A stretch of 64,000 bases of DNA, from contig NC_133197.1 of the NCBI RefSeq assembly GCF_049306965.1, forward strand, positions 4,955,001-5,019,000, written 5' to 3'. Each line of letters starts with the position of its first letter. Position 1 is the stretch's first letter. Position numbers and translations under genes: made by a program. Below are positions 50,601 to 62,135 of the stretch, one piece after another. The notes under the pieces were generated by a model that ran no database searches, was not told the origin of the DNA, and was given only the letters and a program-made list of their open reading frames with translations. Origin of the DNA: Danio rerio. Lineage: Eukaryota > Chordata > Actinopteri > Cypriniformes > Danionidae.

Positions 50601-52238
50601 AGAGCCTGTAGATCCTGGTTAATGGATGCCAGTCTGCTTGATTATGGTTACTACTGGGCCGCTTTAGTGTATTCTGTGACAGATGTGACCTTTACATCAG
50701 AGTTACAAAAATCTACATGAGGAGGTTTATAATTAGCAGAAATACAGATATTACAGAAGAACGCATAAGCTGATCTGCGTACAGTGTAAGGTTCAATGTT
50801 TTCCATCATCAGATGTGATCGTTACTGTTGGAGGAAGGGCCGGGGGGAAACCCTCTCCAATAATGAAACAAATAAAAAGAGTTTGATCTGTAATACCTGT
50901 ATAATATTACCAATTATCTGTCAATCCCAAATACAGCATCTTTAAGCCAGGCTCACACTGTAATAAGAGGGATTTGTAATGCTCATTTATGCACACGGGC
51001 TTCAAAACGCTCCAGTGTCCCTGTATCTGTAGTTACACGCAGTAAACAGCGGTGAGTTCGGTGAACTGATGACCTTCATGGCCAATCACAGTCATTTCTG
51101 TTGAGCATGTGAACACAATGGCAAATCAGCTCTGTTTAAGAACGTGCTCAACAGCGCTCAAATGTTAAAAGGAAATGGACGTTATTATTATTGTTAGTCT
51201 GTGAACAATATTCCCTGAAAACTAACTGCAGAACAAACACCTACATGTAAACGTATATGACCATGCCAGTTCTCCTAATCTCTTAGAGTAACATCTCCAA
51301 TTTCGGTTAAAACAGTTTGTCAGAAAAACTACAGCCTGTGCTCCATCTTTTAATAATACTATGAGACATATTTAATTTGTATGAAAAATTGATGAAAGTC
51401 TTTATTAAACTCTCTCTTTATCATTTGTCATCTTTATTATTTGTTTTCTGAAAAACTGAACCTTTTTGCAGTTATTCACCTGATTTTCTGTTTAATTGAG
51501 GTATAAATATGACATTTTAGTGACATATTAAGAACTGATTTTTGCTGGGTAATCTTGTTGGATTGTTATTATAACTTCACTTTTTGATGTACCGAAACTA
51601 TTTCCTACCATTTTGTCAAATTGCTTTATTTACACTTTTTAACTGTAAATTTTATTACAGTTTTATAAATAATAAAAATACTTTGAATTAGAAATTAGGA
51701 CTTTTAATTCTTAGAATAAAGAAATGAAGAGTTCAGATGCCAAAACCTCTAAATGCCATGTAAAATGAGCATTTTTCTCAGCCTCGTATATTTATGTTCA
51801 GTTATTTCACTTTAAATCAATGAAAAGAACGTATTTGTCACTATAAAAGTAAAATCACTGAGTCCACACACAGAAGTTGGAGAAAAATTATAATTTTAGA
51901 AGAAAATATTAAATGGCATTTAGAGGTTTTTGCATCTAAACTCTTCAAATATGTAAATATACTTATTTTTAAAATACATTTTTTATCATAATTTTCTTTG
52001 GGAAATCTGTTAACTTGACTTTAATGAAAAACTGAAGCCTAAAGGCAAATAACAAACTGACCATTTAAATAATAAGATAAATTCAAGTTCAAATTCAAAT
52101 TCAATAATCCAACTTTTGGTTTTTCAAACCACCTGACCTCCCTTGGCTGCGTGCATGACTATTTAATTGAACTTAATAAATTGTAAGAAGAGAGGATTAC
52201 TTAATAATACATTTTATTAGCAGTTAAATAATAAATAG

Positions 52239-52293
<55 letters not shown>

Positions 52294-55200
52294 GGATGTG
52301 CGGAGCAGCCGGTATTTGTATTTGTATTTGTATTCGAGTAAAATTCAAAATGGCGCAAAAATATATATTTTCTCTATTACACTTCTAATTTACGTTATAG
52401 TAAAAGTATTGTTTAATTATACCCATTATATAAATTATAGATATGCAATATTGGTTGTTGTTTTTGAACATGTGACAAGAAATGTCATTGAAAAGAAAAT
52501 AACATAGAAGCCATTATCTCATCCATGGTTAAACCAACAACTAATAAAATACCATTGTGAATATTATGAACCCCACCACCACCGTTCTTGTTGAAGGACA
52601 CTGAATAGACAGAATAAAAACAAATAATACTTCAAAAAACTGTTCTTCTTCTGAAAGAACTCTTTTCCAATGGACAGAATTCCAAAAACTAAAATTAACT
52701 AAATAAATCTAAATAAAACCCTGCCTGGGGGATCTGGCAGAACAAAAGTATTCTATATAATACTAAAAGATACAGCCCTGCTACTGTCATCTGCCAGCCA
52801 CAAAACAGACACAAAGTTTGTTTGTTTGTTTTTTTTATGTTTGAAACTGACTTGCTGGGGCAGAATGTGGCTGTGTTGATGGTTTGGTGCTTTTGGAGGA
52901 TTTAGCAGAGCATAGCTGTGCTGATTGAGGGGATTGATGCTTGTGGTGGGTTCACAGACAGTATCAGGAGAGGATGCTTTTAGTGCATGTGATAATGCAT
53001 TACATAGAAGGTTGCGCGGTGGCACAGTGAGTAGCACTGTCGCCTCACAGCAAGAAGGTTGCTGGTTCGAGCCTCGACTGGGTTCTCCCCATGTTGGCGT
53101 GGGTTTCCTCCACAGTCCAAACCAAGTGTGCCGCAAGCCTGCGTTTGAGTGAAGGTCTCGGCCGTTAGATCGCCTCCTGGGGGCTGGCTGCAGTACAAGT
53201 CATAAAGCCCGCCTCCTCCGTGTTAATGAAGGAGACTTGAGCCCAAATAAAAAAAATTATTACACTTGCAATAAAATGTCCCGAAAGATGGTTAAGGTCG
53301 ATTAAGGCACTGGTTATTGTGCTGAAATAGGTGCAGATCTTCATTTTTGTAAACAGTTTGTTTTTAGCAGTAATTTAATGCTGGGCGTGTCATCGTGATT
53401 GACAAGTGGTGATTGACAATTTCTCAAAGAAAACCGTCTGAGCTTCGGCAGAAGACTGAAGTAGACTGAAGTGTTATTATTCGATTTCTGTGTTATTTTA
53501 CCATGACAAAATGAGTTCAGCAGTAAACTATAGTTTCTGACATACATGATCCTGGTGGAACACTGTTTATTCGCTAAGTTCAGAGCTTTTTTCGGGCTTT
53601 ATTAGTTTGCTGATACACGCCTAGCCACCCAGATAGCAAAACACAGTTCCGGCTAGATTCTCGCCTGCCGGAGACTTATTTCTTAGAGCTCAGACTGACT
53701 ACCTCTGCTGGACCTACTCCGGATGCCAGGACTTACTACCCAATTCCAGCCCGAGTCAATCGAGCCAGATGCGGCGGCCGAGCGAGCCGGCGCTGCCGCA
53801 TGCGAGCCGGAAAGCAAACGCATGCTGAGAAGTTCGGGGGGCGTGGTCGATTTTACATAAAGCGTTTGGTTGGAAGCTCGACTCCGCTCATTTTCGCGGC
53901 TCCTCCTCTGGCTCCATCAGACAGTCCTTCTGCGCATGTCAAGGCTCCAATTTCAGCAGTCTTTTGCGACAGTTTGTGCCCGTCAAGCAGGCGTTTTGCC
54001 CTCAAAGCGTTCAATGGGAAAAAGGGCTGTCGCGTCGTCCATATTTTTTACAGTCATTGGTCCAATTCAGGTGACACATGCAATTCAGGTGAATTGGGTA
54101 AGCTAAATTTTCACTATTATATGTGTGTGAAAGAGAGTATATGGATGTTTCTCAGTGCTGGGTAGCAGCTGGAAGGGCAGCCACTGCGTAAAACATATGC
54201 TGGATAAATTGGTGGTTCATTCCACCGTGGCAACCCCAGATTGATAAAGGGACTAAGCCGAAAAGAAAATGAATGATTATGCATAGAAGATGTTGACAGA
54301 TGTTTAATATCTCTGCCTCTGCCGATTTCACTTTTGCACACATTATACAGTATTACTTTGTTTTATCTGCAGCACCACTGACTGTAAAATGCTTCCACAA
54401 AGAACATGAAGTTTTATTTTTTTACTGGTGGAGGACCAAGAAATGGCTCAGCAGCACTCTCACTCTTTTTCATGGTGCCCAAATGTATTTGAGGAGTTTC
54501 AAGTTAATAAAAAGTGACGGGAAGCTATGCTAAGGTTAACTAGCCAATAGCATATATCTTGCTGTCTGCAAAAGACAGTAATGTAGACGTACCATATAAC
54601 TCCCATAAGTGCATACTATTCGACACAACTGCACAATCATCGTTTTAACCTTTATAAACGAACGTTAATGTTACTCTGTCAACAGTCTATTGTCTAAATT
54701 ACCGCGCTAACAGAGCTAACGTTTCGTAAACAGAGCACCCGATTGCAAACTTCAAAAATGCAGCGTAATGGAAAATCCCGAACAAACTCCGCTACAATTT
54801 TATAAACTGCATCTGGAACCCAATTAAGGTACAAAAATCTATTTAACAAAAATACTGATGCAGAGAAGTGTTTTTTTTTCGCTCAGCCGAGCCGAGCCAG
54901 ATCCCAGAAATGAATTCGGACACACCCTTAGTGCTTCTGCATCATGAGCTTTAGACATCACGCTTAGATCAGTAAAATAGAGCCCATAATATATACTGCT
55001 ATAGGAAGGATATAAAGATGGCTGACTATGCACTGCTCATTCAGGGCTAAATCAATATTAACAGAAAAGATCATCAGCTTAAACAACAAAACTGACACAA
55101 TATGTAGATTAATAATCAGATCTTTGTGCTGATTCAGAATAAAACTCTAATTTGCAGGAACTGAAGTTGATCTGAACATTACACACAGAAAACTTTCACT

Positions 55201-55371
55201 TCAGATAAGAATCACATCACAATTACAGCTAATGATGGAGCTTTTTAATCAACTATTAGAACAAATAAACACTGAATCTGTTGCTGAAAGAACTGTAATA
55301 AGAGAGATTAAGAACTCACCAACCAGACGACACAAACAGAGCAAAACTAACTTGAGAAACATTTTCTTCAT
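44640..55371 (-). CDS. Gene 5: CD2/SLAM-like receptor, four IgV + C2 + TM, 574 aa
   Basis: Spliced from 55320-55371 (signal), 49598-49912 (V1), 48666-48965 (V2), 48151-48459 (V3), 45317-45616 (V4), 44881-45177 (C2) and 44640-44791 (TM), 1,725 nt, all phase 1. V4 is the odd domain, with [13 protein letters not shown] in place of [13 protein letters not shown]. The V4-C2 intron is shortened to 139 bp. The V3-V4 intron holds two Harbinger-like elements. Intron 1 is enlarged to 5.4 kb by 3.7 kb of foreign sequence (51185-54893), which replaces the segment that holds the Angel element in genes 1 and 4. The promoter lacks about 88 bp, including the ISRE-like site. The coding sequence appears intact. 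Confidence 0.8.
44881..45177 (-). CDS. Gene 5 C2-like Ig exon
   Basis: Protein identical to that of genes 1 and 4, with QCP, YCSVLC, YSC and QLCPTC cysteines. Confidence 0.8.
45765..46869. mobile_element. Harbinger-like DNA transposon A in the V3-V4 intron of gene 5
   Basis: It begins GGCCCGGTTTTTCAAAAG after CAG and ends in a decayed terminus, GGATTACGCGGGCA, before CTG. Near 46430-46551 (+) it keeps the end of a reading frame, [17 protein letters not shown]-like and stopping after DEEV. This resembles the coiled C-terminus of the Myb/SANT-like second protein of Harbinger elements. It is inverted relative to the adjacent element B. Confidence 0.7.
46873..48105. mobile_element. Harbinger-like DNA transposon B, adjacent and inverted to A
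   Basis: Ends GGCCCGGTTTTTCAAAAG and CTTTTGAAAAACCGGGCC, flanked by CTG at 46870-46872 and 48106-48108. On the minus strand (about 47330-47500) it carries a longer version of the same Myb-like C-terminal frame, with [18 protein letters not shown] and ending SDEEV. It is non-autonomous; no DDE transposase is seen. Confidence 0.75.
52242..52291. repeat. (AT)n microsatellite
   Basis: About 25 AT units in gene 5 intron 1. The stretch 51185-53002 around it is AT-rich with no identifiable gene. Confidence 0.9.
53011..54281 (+). mobile_element. DANA SINE split by a DNA transposon
   Basis: The 5' half (53011-53122) has the tRNA-like head GGTGGCACAGTGAGTAGCAC and GGTTCGAGCC; the 3' half (54060-54281) ends GCCGAAAAGAAAATGAATG. 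Target duplications CATAGAAG flank the whole (53003-53010 and 54282-54289). The element at 53123-54059 sits inside. Confidence 0.8.
53123..54059. mobile_element. DNA transposon with 8-bp duplication, copy 2
   Basis: Same family as 20749-21802, with the same CAAGTGTGCCGC and TACAGTCATTG ends. Flanking GTCCAAAC and GTCCAATT are an imperfect 8-bp duplication of DANA sequence. It has a shortened interior relative to copy 1. Confidence 0.75.
54290..55319. other. Rest of gene 5 intron 1
   Basis: 54290-54893 shows nothing I can identify. From about 54894 the sequence rejoins the ancestral intron 1 seen at 6693-7114 in gene 1. Confidence 0.5.
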
Positions 55372-56822
55372 CAGTTCACTGAAGAGCTCAAGATGGCAGC
55401 TCTGAAAAGGTGTGAAAATTCTCCAGAATTAGCTGAGATGTTTATCTGATTTAATATGAACCCTCCTACAACCTAACAGCAGAAGAGAGAAACGCCTCAT
55501 GAGTGTTGATCTGATATCTGCATCTGCTGCTGTTATTTAGTGTTGTGTCCGTGATATTTGACCCTGAACTCTTATTTGACTCTTATTGGATTCACTTTCT
55601 TGATTGTAAAGTTGTTGTTTTTTTGTTGTTTTTGTATGAACTGTAAAAATAAGAGGCTCATATAAACAAGAGAAATAAAGCACAGAAACACTTCAACCAC
55701 AATCAACTGACATGATGACAAATGTCCAGCAGAAACACCAAACCACATCACCAGATGATGAAGAAGAGGAAAAATGAACACAAGTAAGACTGAACAATAT
55801 TTGAATCTCCAATAGAGTAAAGACAGAAACAGCTTGTGAAGCGTCGAGCGCCGCCTGCTGGAGGAACTGTGGAGAGACTCTTATATTTGTGCTTGTGGGA
55901 AAATATGTCCTTAAATAAGAAAATAACTGCAACCTTGTTTAGAGTACACACTTACTGCAAATGTACAGGTTAAATATAGCGAATATAATCATTAAGTTAA
56001 TATATTATTATCTAAACCCACTTGCTGTGAATGAATTATTGACTTGTGATGCAAAAAGTTTTGTGAGCGTTTATACCACACTTTAAAACAGTCATGAAGA
56101 GTTTCAAGATAATATGTGCCCACCTTTAATAACAGCGTGTCTGTCTTTTGCTAATTAGCAATTAGCCGATAGCGTCCTGTTCTTCTCCAGGTTTCTTCAA
56201 GGTGGTGAGCGATGAATCTTGATGAAACTCTCAGCACCCTCTGCTGGTGAAGATACTTATTACAGAACTGCTGCAACCTGCAACAAAGTGTACTAATTTG
56301 GGTTTTTACGGTGTGTGTGATCGCTCTGTAAAACGGGGAAATGTCCAGCTCGAGTTTTAACAATAATAATAATACTTTTATCAGTATAAAGAGAGCTTAA
56401 ATGACAATGTAAATATTTATATATCGATGAAAGGATCTTGATAGGATGGACATCTGATCTGCACAATAATAACACGACAGGGTAAAGTGTAATAAGAAGT
56501 GATCTGAAAGTCCTGTAAGTGTTAAAGAGGATAAATCAGTGAATCAGCCATCTTTTATCTCAACACACATTTAATAGCACTAATGCTCGAGTTGCAGTTT
56601 GATCTGAAATCTTTCAGGGTGGAAAGATCAGCAAATGAAAACATAAAGCCATTACAAATAAATGAAGATTATAAGTGAAATGACGTCATGATTTATGTTT
56701 GTGAATTTGTGCAGATCATGAAGATGAAGATTTCTGCTCTGCTCAACTGTTTTACTCCTCCAGAGGGCGCTCGACACAATCAAATACAACATGAAGAGAC
56801 TTTACATTTAGACAGAGAAAAC

Positions 56823-56828
56823 TTTATT
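56823..56828 (-). terminator. Polyadenylation signal of gene 6
   Basis: AATAAA on the minus strand, in the same context as the other copies. Confidence 0.55.
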
Positions 56829-57228
56829 GATGAAGACAAGCAAATACATCTGACAAATGCACAGTGAAGTAAGATCTGTGTCTTATTTTAGAGAAATATA
56901 AACAATAAATCAAACTGAATCTGTAAAATAGTAACACTACAAAACAAACATGAAAAATTCCATCATATATAAAATGTTCATTAGTAAAGCCTGTTGTACT
57001 GAACTAAATGAAAGCAAAGCTTTGTATTTGAAGTCTGCTGCTGTATTTATGTCAAACCCTCACATGAGCTGCATCAGAACCATCAGGTTCATCTAAAATC
57101 TTCAAAATAAATGAAGTTGAAATGACTGAAAGCAGTTCTCTGACATCATCATTCAGGTTTGTGATGCGTGAATATGTGCTTGATCTTGTTCAGCTCTTCT
57201 GGATCTGATGTCATAAAGCACAATAATA

Positions 57229-57958
57229 GGCTCTTTTGACTTGGCCAAAATCTGCGCAGAATTGATCAACGGTGATCATCGCAAGATGCATGCCGGTTAG
57301 AAATGTGTCCGCCTTGCCTTCGCCTCGCTCTGATGTCACGCTGACGTGCGCCAAAAAACTCTCGCGATCGCGAGGCGGGTACCTCGGATGGAGCAGTCGG
57401 CCGCAGTTGCTCTCAAAAGACTGCGTTACCAAAAGCATGATGGGAAACGACTGGCTGACGACACAGCTTAATGCTGATTGGATGAGACTGACACATTACA
57501 CTTTATTATCTTGTTTTACTAAGGTTTATTCCTGGATTTGTTGAATACCTTTTTTTTGTGTATTTTCGTTGATAATTAAAAAAAAGTCATAAAGAGCATT
57601 ACATATGGTTATTTATTTAGATTTACACACAAACAAAAACAAAACACATCTTTGTAAAACATAACGTGACCTATCCAATATAACTAAATGTTACTAATAA
57701 ATCATTAGGATGTGTGTGTGCTGTATTTTATTTCTCTCTCAGTTTTAAGTCCTGTTTGTTGTCATTTTCACTTTTTGTATGTTTGTGTGAATTTTGTATT
57801 GTAATTTTTATGCAGCATTATTCCATTAAAGTCAATCCAATATATACATATATTCAGACATACAAAGGTAATCATACGGTTTTGTCATTATGTCTCATCT
57901 TTGTGTGGTTTCATATGAGAAGTGAAAAGGGTGTAGTAAACAAGACACACACACACAC

Positions 57959-58055
<97 letters not shown>

Positions 58056-58846
58056 AAGTCAAAAGTAATGTTTAATAGACCAAGAATATTTTCACAGTTT
58101 TTCCTACAGTCTAATAGTTTTTATTCTGGAGAAAGTCTTGGGCTATTTATTTTAGTCTGGCTGGAGTAATATCAGTTTATATAGACCTAATAAGCTTGTC
58201 AATATAATTAACTCCCTAAGAATTTATTTGTCAAACAAACATTTGTCATGACCCGTCACTCAAAAGCATCTTGCTATGGCTACTTCTATTATAATGCAGC
58301 CAAATTAGGTTTCTTGAAAGTTTTCTTGCTGTATAAGCTGTTTATTTTGTTATTCTTTTAATGTTTGTTGAATATACAGAATTATATTTTTAATACAGCC
58401 TTTTAGTTAATGAGCTGTTCATCTTCTGTAATTCTGAACCATTTTTTGTTGTAAAAACTGTGATATTTCTATTGCATCTACTCCCATATTAAAAATACTA
58501 TAGTAATGTATACTGTAGTGCTTTTGAACCATGTTATAAAATAGCCTATTTAAGTTTTATAGTTGCTCTGGTATCACAACAACTATAAGCACAACCCAAT
58601 ACTGAAAAAACATGTTCAAAATGCTATAATATTTACTATAAATCACCATAGTATTTTTTCATGAGGTCATTCGTCTGCGATAAAAAACGCGAACGAGATC
58701 TCCGCCACTGGTGTCGTTTCCAGGTGGCTAAACAGCGAGATTCAGCAGGTGTCCGACTTCTGATGTAATTTTTGAGCCCTCCTCTTATTGCGCACGCCTG
58801 CTCTCGTTTACAATGCAGCCAAGGCGAGGCGCACCTCAAACGAGCC
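57229..58846. mobile_element. DNA transposon inside the TM exon of gene 6
   Basis: Inverted ends GGCTCTTTTGA and TCAAACGAGCC lie between TA/TAA bases. Paralogues read CACAATAATGAC without it, so the duplication is TA or TAA. The 1.6-kb body has a long AT microsatellite and no transposase that I recognise. The superfamily is uncertain (PIF/Harbinger or another TA/TAA inserter). Confidence 0.75.
57945..58054. repeat. (CA)n(TA)n microsatellite
   Basis: A short CA run, then about 43 AT units, within the transposon at 57229-58846. Confidence 0.9.
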
Positions 58847-59588
58847 TAATGACAATAGCCACGCCCACCAGAACAGAGAGGACCAATCGGATCACAGCTG
58901 TGAACAGAGCCTGAGGAACAAACACATCAAACTGAGCTCAGATCAGTCAATAAAGCTTCATATCAGCACTGCCGTCCACTAATATCAGCTCTGCTGTACC
59001 TGAACATGTGGGACAAAGTTGAAACTTTTTTAATCTGCATTTTAAAAATGTAACACAGTATTGTTTAAATAAAATGTTTCTGTTGATCTCTGTCTATGCT
59101 GAAATAATTAAAACATGTAAAACCAATATTAAACTCACCGACAGTGAGAATGAAACTCCTTTTTCTTACATAGTCAAATCGTAATTCATAAACTCCAGCA
59201 TGTTCAGCTCTGGTGTCTGTGATGGTCAGAGATCCAGTTTTATTGTCCAGTTTCAGTCTGTCTCTGAATCTCCCATCAAGAACATCATCAAATACAGAGA
59301 ATCTGTTGGTCTGTTTAGTGATTTCTGCTATTAAAGTGTCTTCATCTCCAAACCTCCACTCGATCTGATCATATTTGTTCAATTTTGTGGGATCAGAGTT
59401 CATAGTGACTGAATCTCCCTCCATCACTGATATTTCATCTTTATTACAAACACAGAAAAAAAAGTTTTTTTTTGTCAGATTAAGATCATTAAAGCTCTAT
59501 TGTTGTGTTAGAAAGTTGATTTCAACATCATAAAACAGAAAATACACAAAACAGTCAAATAAAAGTGTGTGGATTAAAATGACACCTG

Positions 59589-60682
59589 GGGCCTTATGTA
59601 CGAAGACTTGCGTGGAAATAATACTAAAACATTGCGTACGCACAAAGCTGTAAATGTGCGTACGCAGAAAATATTCAGATGTATGAAACACTGCGTACGC
59701 CGAATCACACGCATATTCTTTGTACATCTGAATGAACGTGAAACTGAGCGCAACATGCACGAGCGCAAAACCCCTCCCTGGATACTCCCCCGTATGAATA
59801 TGCTAATGACTCTACTTTGGCAAAACCCAACGAAATAGCAATGGCAAAAGCAAGCAAGAAGAGAAACTTTGAACAGAATGTGAACTGGTGGTGCTGCTTT
59901 CGAAGGTAGACCGGAGAAAACGGTGGTATTTGCAAGTTTGTCCTCCGGAATTAATAACAAAAGAAATAAATAGAGTGGGAGAGTTTAGCTGATGCGGGTA
60001 ACACAGTTGGATCTGAACATCGCACCTAGTGGATTTAAAAAAGAAATAGTGCGTAATGTAAAGGTGTCAAATTTTGTAGTGGCTTCAACAGCTTGAGTGG
60101 TGCAGGTAGTTAAATGTTCGAATCCAGCGTCTGATGAACTTTCTCTTTTTTCCCCCGCTACATATCAGATTTTGCCTTTACTCTTCATCATCATGAGGAA
60201 GACAAGAGGGAATCATTAATAATTCTGTGCATCATATTTTATTTGCACATTTATTAAATGGAAACGTTTCTGATTCATGAATGCAAATTCATCCTCAGAT
60301 GGTGCCTTTATAGCAATGTGTGCAGTAGATAGCTCAGATTACATTGGGAAAACAGGCGACCGCTGCAAATTGCGCTTTAATGTTTGGATGGTCAACTGTA
60401 TGGTACGGAAACCTTATATACTAGACATGGGGATGAACACTTCTCATACAGCTAAGACACTTTGTAGAGTGCAATTTAACACAACTGCCTCTAGGAGTCG
60501 CCAATGGAAATAAAACAGACACGCACAAGAAATGTGCGTACGCCAGCCATGAAGTTGGCGTGGAGCTGCGCACATTCCCACGTTCAGTTCATCGTAAGTA
60601 AATCCAAACGTGAGCGATTCCGAGCGTGAAATCTGGCGTACGCAAAGATTTTGTGCGTACGCAGCATTGATACATGAGGCTC
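59589..60682. mobile_element. Harbinger-like DNA transposon in the V3-V4 intron of gene 6
   Basis: Ends GGGCCTTATGTAC and GATACATGAGGCTC, an imperfect inverted repeat, flanked by CTG at 59586-59588 and 60683-60685 in the context CACCTG...CTGGTG. Several TGCGTACGCA-type palindromes lie inside, and a tRNA-like stretch with GTTCGAATCC is near 60080-60135. No transposase is recognised. Confidence 0.75.
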
Positions 60683-61139
60683 CTGGTGATTAAAAAAGAA
60701 ACCAGATGAAGTACATTTATAACTCACCACAGACGATGAGACGAAAAGTAAAGTCAATATAGTTGGTCTGTAGTTTATAATCTCCTTTATATTCAACAGT
60801 AGTGTTTGTGATGGTCAGAGATCCGGTTTTAATGTCCAGTTTCAGTCTGTCGCTAAATCTCCCAAAAAGAACTTTATCAAATACAGAGAATTTAATTTGC
60901 GTTATGTTGACTTCTGCTATTAAAGTGTATTCAGAACTAAACCACCAGTCTTCTCCAAACTTCCACTGAATCTGATCATCATCCATCATGTCAGTAACAC
61001 CAGAGCTCAGAGTGACTGAATTTCCCTTTGTCACAGACACTTCTTTAAATGCTGTATCATTAAACACAGAGAAGAAACAGATTTTTATCAACAGAGACAG
61101 ATTAGGGCAGTCATTTGATAGTTTTGTCTTCAGCACAAT

Positions 61140-62135
61140 ATCTGATCTAACTTTTCAGGATAAAGAAACCCTTATTTTTCACGTCAAGCGAAGCAAAACA
61201 GATCAAATATGCAAAGGGAATTTCTTTTACGTTTTTAACATCCCCTTCCCCTTTCCAAACCTTCCTAGCATTTCTACACCTAAGGAGATCCCAGGAGTCC
61301 AGCCCCCTTGCTTAATTTTTTTACTGATGATGCTAATCGTCCAGTAACACGCATTTGGTTCCAAAAACACTTAAAAGAAGTCTTCCACCTGTCAGGCCTC
61401 CCCCCCTGAACCATTCTCTAGCCATTCATTTAGGATAGGCGCAGGCACCACAGCAGCCCACAATGGGCTTTCCTAACAGCAAACTTAGTCCCTCAGACAC
61501 TGGTCCTCTGATGCTTTTTAAAGCCTGCATTTGCCTCAGCCAATACCACCTAATGGAAGCCCTGCTTGTCCTCACCAGCTGACTGAAGTTTAAGGGCTCG
61601 AACATGACCCTGTCTATGTCTCACTACCCCTCTATGTTGGAGCCCCTTCGATATCTTTTTTCCCTACTCTCTTCTCTAGCCTGTTCCCGCTGCGCCGTTA
61701 TGCTCTGCTTTCTCACCACTCACCTCTCAGCAGCTTTGACTCCCATAGAAGTCTCACCAAGCCCATTCCTGGCCACTCCTTTACAGTCGCCCCTTCAGCA
61801 ATAGTCCCCTTCACCCCCCCCCCATCCCCATGACTCTAACTCCGGCAGGGGTCACTCCGAGATTCAACTCCCACAGGAGTCATTACATAACAACCCCCCC
61901 CCCCCCTTCCCAACCCCGGCTAATAGGAAAAAAATCTTTCCTCTCTCTCTTAATCAGGATCCTCTGCCCCTCCCTATATCTCCCTTTTGGCAATTATTTG
62001 ACCCTTTATTTACTTCTATTTGTTTTTTTTTTTCCATTCTATTATCGATATGGTGCCGATGACTTCAAGGGGCTTGGCTTTGGATGCCAGGGGGCATCAA
62101 TGCTTTAATGCCAGTATGGTAAAGTTAGCATTATC
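61140..62135 (+). mobile_element. Tyrosine-recombinase element fossil (Ngaro/DIRS-like or Crypton)
   Basis: The + strand at about 61165-61470 encodes recognisable pieces of a tyrosine recombinase (FHVKRSKTDQICKGN and a HSFRIGAGTTAA stretch). The region after it is C- and T-rich without identifiable domains. It is broken and old. It lies in the V2-V3 intron of gene 6. Which recombinase-bearing family it belongs to is uncertain. Confidence 0.5.

Noticed and set aside
57714-58169. 151-codon ORF.
   Set aside because: Much of it is a translated AT microsatellite inside a transposon.
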